Below, piece by piece: positions 61,393 to 64,000 of a DNA stretch of 64,000 nucleotides (position 1 is the first letter of the stretch; every line of letters starts with the position of its first letter). Both the position numbers and the translations under genes were made by a program. Origin of the DNA: Carboxylicivirga sp. M1479 (GTDB lineage: Bacteria; Bacteroidota; Bacteroidia; Bacteroidales; Marinilabiliaceae); contig NZ_VKDE01000001.1 in NCBI RefSeq assembly GCF_007097485.1, forward strand, positions 126,925 to 190,924, written 5' to 3'. A model generated the notes under the pieces. The model did no database searches. It was not told the DNA's origin and saw only the letters and a list, made by a program, of their open reading frames with translations.

Positions 61393-62790
61393 TTATTTCT
61401 TTCCTTCGCTAACTGTTGCTTCCACTTCGTCAACCGTAATTGGAATACGCTCGCCAAGTATACGACAGCTATCGTCTGTTATTAATATGTCATCTTCCAA
61501 GCGTACGCCACCAAAGTCTTTGTACGATTCAACTTTATCGAAGTTAATAAAGTCAGCATTGGTGCCATCGGCTTTCCATTGATCAATTAAAGCTGGGATG
61601 AAGTAAATGCCAGGTTCGTTGGTTACAACCCAGTTAGGTTGAAGCGTACGACCTAAGCGTAGAGCTGCCAAACCAAATTGCGTGCTACGCTCCATTTCAT
61701 CCATATACCCAACTAAGGTGTCGTTGTAGTCTTCCATGTCGTGAACATCCAAACCAATCATGTGGCCTAATCCGTGAGGGAAGAACATGGCGTGAGCACC
61801 AGCGGCAACCGCTTCGTCCACATCGCCTTTCATCAAGCCAAGATCTTTAAGACCCGAAGCAATAACACGAGCTGCTACCAAGTGAGCTTCCTTATAGGTA
61901 ATGCCTGGCTTGGTGGCCTCACGACTTATGTTATTGGCATCTACCACTATTTGGTAAATCTCTTTCTGACGTTGTGAGAATTGACCTCCTACAGGCGATG
62001 TGCGAGTGTGGTCGGTGGCATAATGTAAAGGAGATTCGCTACCGCCATCAACCAATAGTAAGTCGCCTGTTTTAAGGATGTTGCTATGATCGTGGTTGTG
62101 TAATGTTTCGCCTCGCTTGCTACAAATGATCGGGAAAGAAACCATTCCTCCGCCACTCATTGAAATACCTTCCATGGCACCTGTAATTTCTTGTTCCGAA
62201 ACACCATTTTGAGCCATGCGCATAGCTGTTGTATGCATTTTATAGGCAACAGCCATGTGGCGCTCCATTTCTTCAATCTCACACGCCTCTTTAATTGAGC
62301 GGATTTCAATACAAGCCTTCGTTAACTCTAAAGATGTCTTGTCCTTTACTTCGCCATGGTGGCAACCCAATAAATCGGCAAGCCACATTATGTTTTCGCC
62401 TCGGTAGGGAGGGTTAAAATGAATTGGACGACCTGACTTAAGTGCATCACTAATCATTTTCGATAACTCAGCCATTGGTTTTGTGTATTCAACACCAACA
62501 CGATCCGCTTTTTCAACCATGGTAGGCTGAGGTCCCATCCAAATGATATGTCCCACTGAGACATCATCCCCAAATAAATACTCTTTGTTGTTATCAATGT
62601 CGATAATGGCTGCATGGTCTTGCAAGTCAATACCAAAGAAATACAAAAATGTACTGTCCTGACGGAAATGGTACACGTTATCTTTGTAATTCATTGGAAC
62701 ATCGCTATTTCCAAGCATTAATACCAAACCCGACTCCACTTTATTCTGAAGTCTTTTACGTCTGTTTATATACGTCTCTTTTGAAAACAT
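61393..62790 (-). CDS. Xaa-Pro aminopeptidase (aminopeptidase P family, M24B)
   Basis: 465 residues from ATG 62790 (MFSKETYINRRKRLQNKVESGLVLMLGN, the typical N-domain start). A longer frame to 63066 would overlap the hutU gene. Metal ligands lie in order: LLVDGGSESPLHYATDHTRTSPV (two Asp), FPHGLGHMIGLDVHD (His), VVTNEPGIYF (Glu) and GGVRLEDDILITD (Glu). It removes the N-terminal residue before proline and is probably cytoplasmic (no signal peptide). Confidence 0.92.
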   Translation of the reverse strand: MFSKETYINRRKRLQNKVESGLVLMLGNSDVPMNYKDNVYHFRQDSTFLYFFGIDLQDHAAIIDIDNNKEYLFGDDVSVGHIIWMGPQPTMVEKADRVGVEYTKPMAELSKMISDALKSGRPIHFNPPYRGENIMWLADLLGCHHGEVKDKTSLELTKACIEIRSIKEACEIEEMERHMAVAYKMHTTAMRMAQNGVSEQEITGAMEGISMSGGGMVSFPIICSKRGETLHNHDHSNILKTGDLLLVDGGSESPLHYATDHTRTSPVGGQFSQRQKEIYQIVVDANNISREATKPGITYKEAHLVAARVIASGLKDLGLMKGDVDEAVAAGAHAMFFPHGLGHMIGLDVHDMEDYNDTLVGYMDEMERSTQFGLAALRLGRTLQPNWVVTNEPGIYFIPALIDQWKADGTNADFINFDKVESYKDFGGVRLEDDILITDDSCRILGERIPITVDEVEATVSEGKK

Positions 62791-62976
62791 GTGGTTGAAT
62801 TTTAAAAATTGGATTCCAATATACAGCTTTAAATGGCAATGCGAAACGATATTTGTCAGGTAGTCAGCTCTTAAATATGAAAAAACCTGATTTTGCGCAA
62901 TTTGCATTTTGTCATGTAGATGGCATTGATATGGTTGTATTTTCGCATCGATAACAAAAACACAAACTGATTTACC

Positions 62977-64000
62977 ATGGATATAAAAGCGTTTCAGGCA
63001 GCAATACTTGAGGGAATTCCCGAAGTGTTGCCAACACCTCAAGCTTACGATAAAAGCATCAACCACGCACCAAAGCGTAAAGAGATTTTAAACGATGAGG
63101 AGAAGAAATTGGCTTTGCATAATGCATTGCGTTACTTCCCTGAGAATGACCATGCAGAGTTGGCACCTGAATTTTTAGAGGAGCTAAACGCTTATGGTCG
63201 TATATATATGTATCGCTTGCGTCCAACATATGAGATGAAGGCTCGTCATTTAGATGACTTTCCACACCAGTCGCGTCAGGCAGCAGCTATTATGCTGATG
63301 ATTCAAAATAACCTGGATTATGCAGTGGCACAGCATCCTCACGAGTTAATTACTTATGGTGGTAATGGAGCTGTTTTTCAAAACTGGGCACAATACCGTT
63401 TGTGCATGCAGTATTTGGCTACTATGACTGATGAGCAAACCTTAGTGATGTATTCAGGTCATCCTATGGGATTGTATCCATCGCATAAAGATGCACCACG
63501 TGTGGTTGTAACCAATGGTATGATGATTCCTAACTATTCAAAACCTGATGATTGGGAGAAATTCAATGCCTTGGGCGTAACACAATACGGTCAGATGACC
63601 GCTGGTTCTTTTATGTACATTGGCCCACAGGGTATTGTGCACGGAACAACCATTACGGTGCTAAATGCAGGACGTAAAATTTCAGGTGGTAAAACTGATT
63701 TGGCAGGTAAGCTTTTTGTAACTGCAGGATTGGGTGGTATGTCAGGAGCTCAGCCAAAAGCTGGTAATATAGCTGGTGTTATTAGTATCACAGCCGAAGT
63801 GAACCCTAAAGCAACCGAAACACGCCATTCGCAAGGGTGGGTTGATGAAGTAATTGCTGATTTGGATGAGTTAGTTGCTCGAGTAGAAAAAGCAAAGGCT
63901 GCCAAAGAGGTGGTTTCAATTGCTTACCAGGGTAACATTGTTGATGTATGGGAAAAATTTGCCGAAGATGGTATCAAGGTGGATATGGGTTCTGACCAAA
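62977..64000 (+). CDS. hutU: Urocanate hydratase, 3' end outside the window
   Basis: Starts at ATG 62977 and remains open to the last base (341 codons visible of about 550-670 expected). Recognisable UrocanaseU sequence: LITYGGNGAVFQNWAQYRLCMQYL (Gly-rich NAD region), YSGHPMGLYPSHKDAPRVVVTNGMMIPNYS, GQMTAGSFMYIGPQGIVHGTTIT and GLGGMSGAQPKAG. It converts urocanate to imidazolonepropionate in histidine degradation; the rest of a hut operon may continue beyond the window. Divergent from the aminopeptidase P gene. Confidence 0.94.
   Translation, partial: MDIKAFQAAILEGIPEVLPTPQAYDKSINHAPKRKEILNDEEKKLALHNALRYFPENDHAELAPEFLEELNAYGRIYMYRLRPTYEMKARHLDDFPHQSRQAAAIMLMIQNNLDYAVAQHPHELITYGGNGAVFQNWAQYRLCMQYLATMTDEQTLVMYSGHPMGLYPSHKDAPRVVVTNGMMIPNYSKPDDWEKFNALGVTQYGQMTAGSFMYIGPQGIVHGTTITVLNAGRKISGGKTDLAGKLFVTAGLGGMSGAQPKAGNIAGVISITAEVNPKATETRHSQGWVDEVIADLDELVARVEKAKAAKEVVSIAYQGNIVDVWEKFAEDGIKVDMGSDQ

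Noticed and set aside
61393-63066. 557-residue version of the aminopeptidase P gene
   Set aside because: The extension overlaps hutU and is not like the family; the family start is at 62790.

Overview
The window looks like a chromosomal segment of a member of the Bacteroidota, probably a marine or anaerobic Bacteroidales/Marinilabiliales-type organism. The evidence is moderate-to-low GC, many Bacteroidota-type -7 boxes (TAnnTTTG) upstream of genes, and family content typical of the phylum: a Bacteroidota YfhO protein, DUF4834, a DUF4469 HU-like protein, ComEA-HhH beta-barrels, a TonB receptor paired with a YfiR-like protein, OmpL47 repeats and a single-chain GlyRS. No rRNA, tRNA, prophage, CRISPR array or complete insertion sequence was seen.

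Layout. 0-9.2 kb: two outer-membrane proteins, a C_GCAxxG_C_C protein, the SbcD-SbcC nuclease pair and a patatin phospholipase. 9.6-14.4 kb: YfiR-like protein, TonB-dependent receptor, glycyl-tRNA synthetase. 14.5-18.2 kb: a repeat island with four clusters of a palindromic repeat family, a DUF559 (Vsr-like fold) endonuclease gene bracketed by two of them, a 21-bp-phased palindromic array, bestrophin and TruC. 18.3-29.9 kb: mostly housekeeping (YfhO, PAS-LuxR regulator, dCMP deaminase, C-terminal processing protease, DEAD helicase, amidohydrolase). 30-37.8 kb: a six-gene minus-strand respiratory/sulfur operon (octaheme tetrathionate-reductase-like cytochrome, cytochrome b, three exported rhodanese proteins with five domains in all, an OprO/P-like porin), divergent from a Crp/Fnr regulator with an FNR-like dyad between them. 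37.9-50.1 kb: formimidoylglutamase (36.8-37.8), two hybrid signalling kinases, radical SAM/SPASM, OmpA lipoprotein, dxs, and an OmpL47 repeat protein. 50.4-64 kb: HU-like protein, lipoproteins, alaS, and a peptide/amino-acid degradation cluster (M23, exported PepF, C1 peptidase, aminopeptidase P) ending in a urocanate hydratase gene cut by the window edge.

The least explained structure is non-coding. (1) A conserved leader-like element (AACGA(G)CCATG ... GAGTTCCAYnTGAC) occurs four times directly upstream of four unrelated genes, and two copies lie inside predicted 5' UTRs. (2) One of these leaders is split by a 155-bp MITE with terminal inverted repeats and a perfect 10-bp target duplication; a second 155-bp copy sits at 59.9 kb. 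(3) The MITE core shares its motifs with the repeat clusters around the DUF559 gene, suggesting one mobile family. (4) A 12-unit array with strict ~21-bp phasing (eight direct, then four inverted units) lies beside truC.
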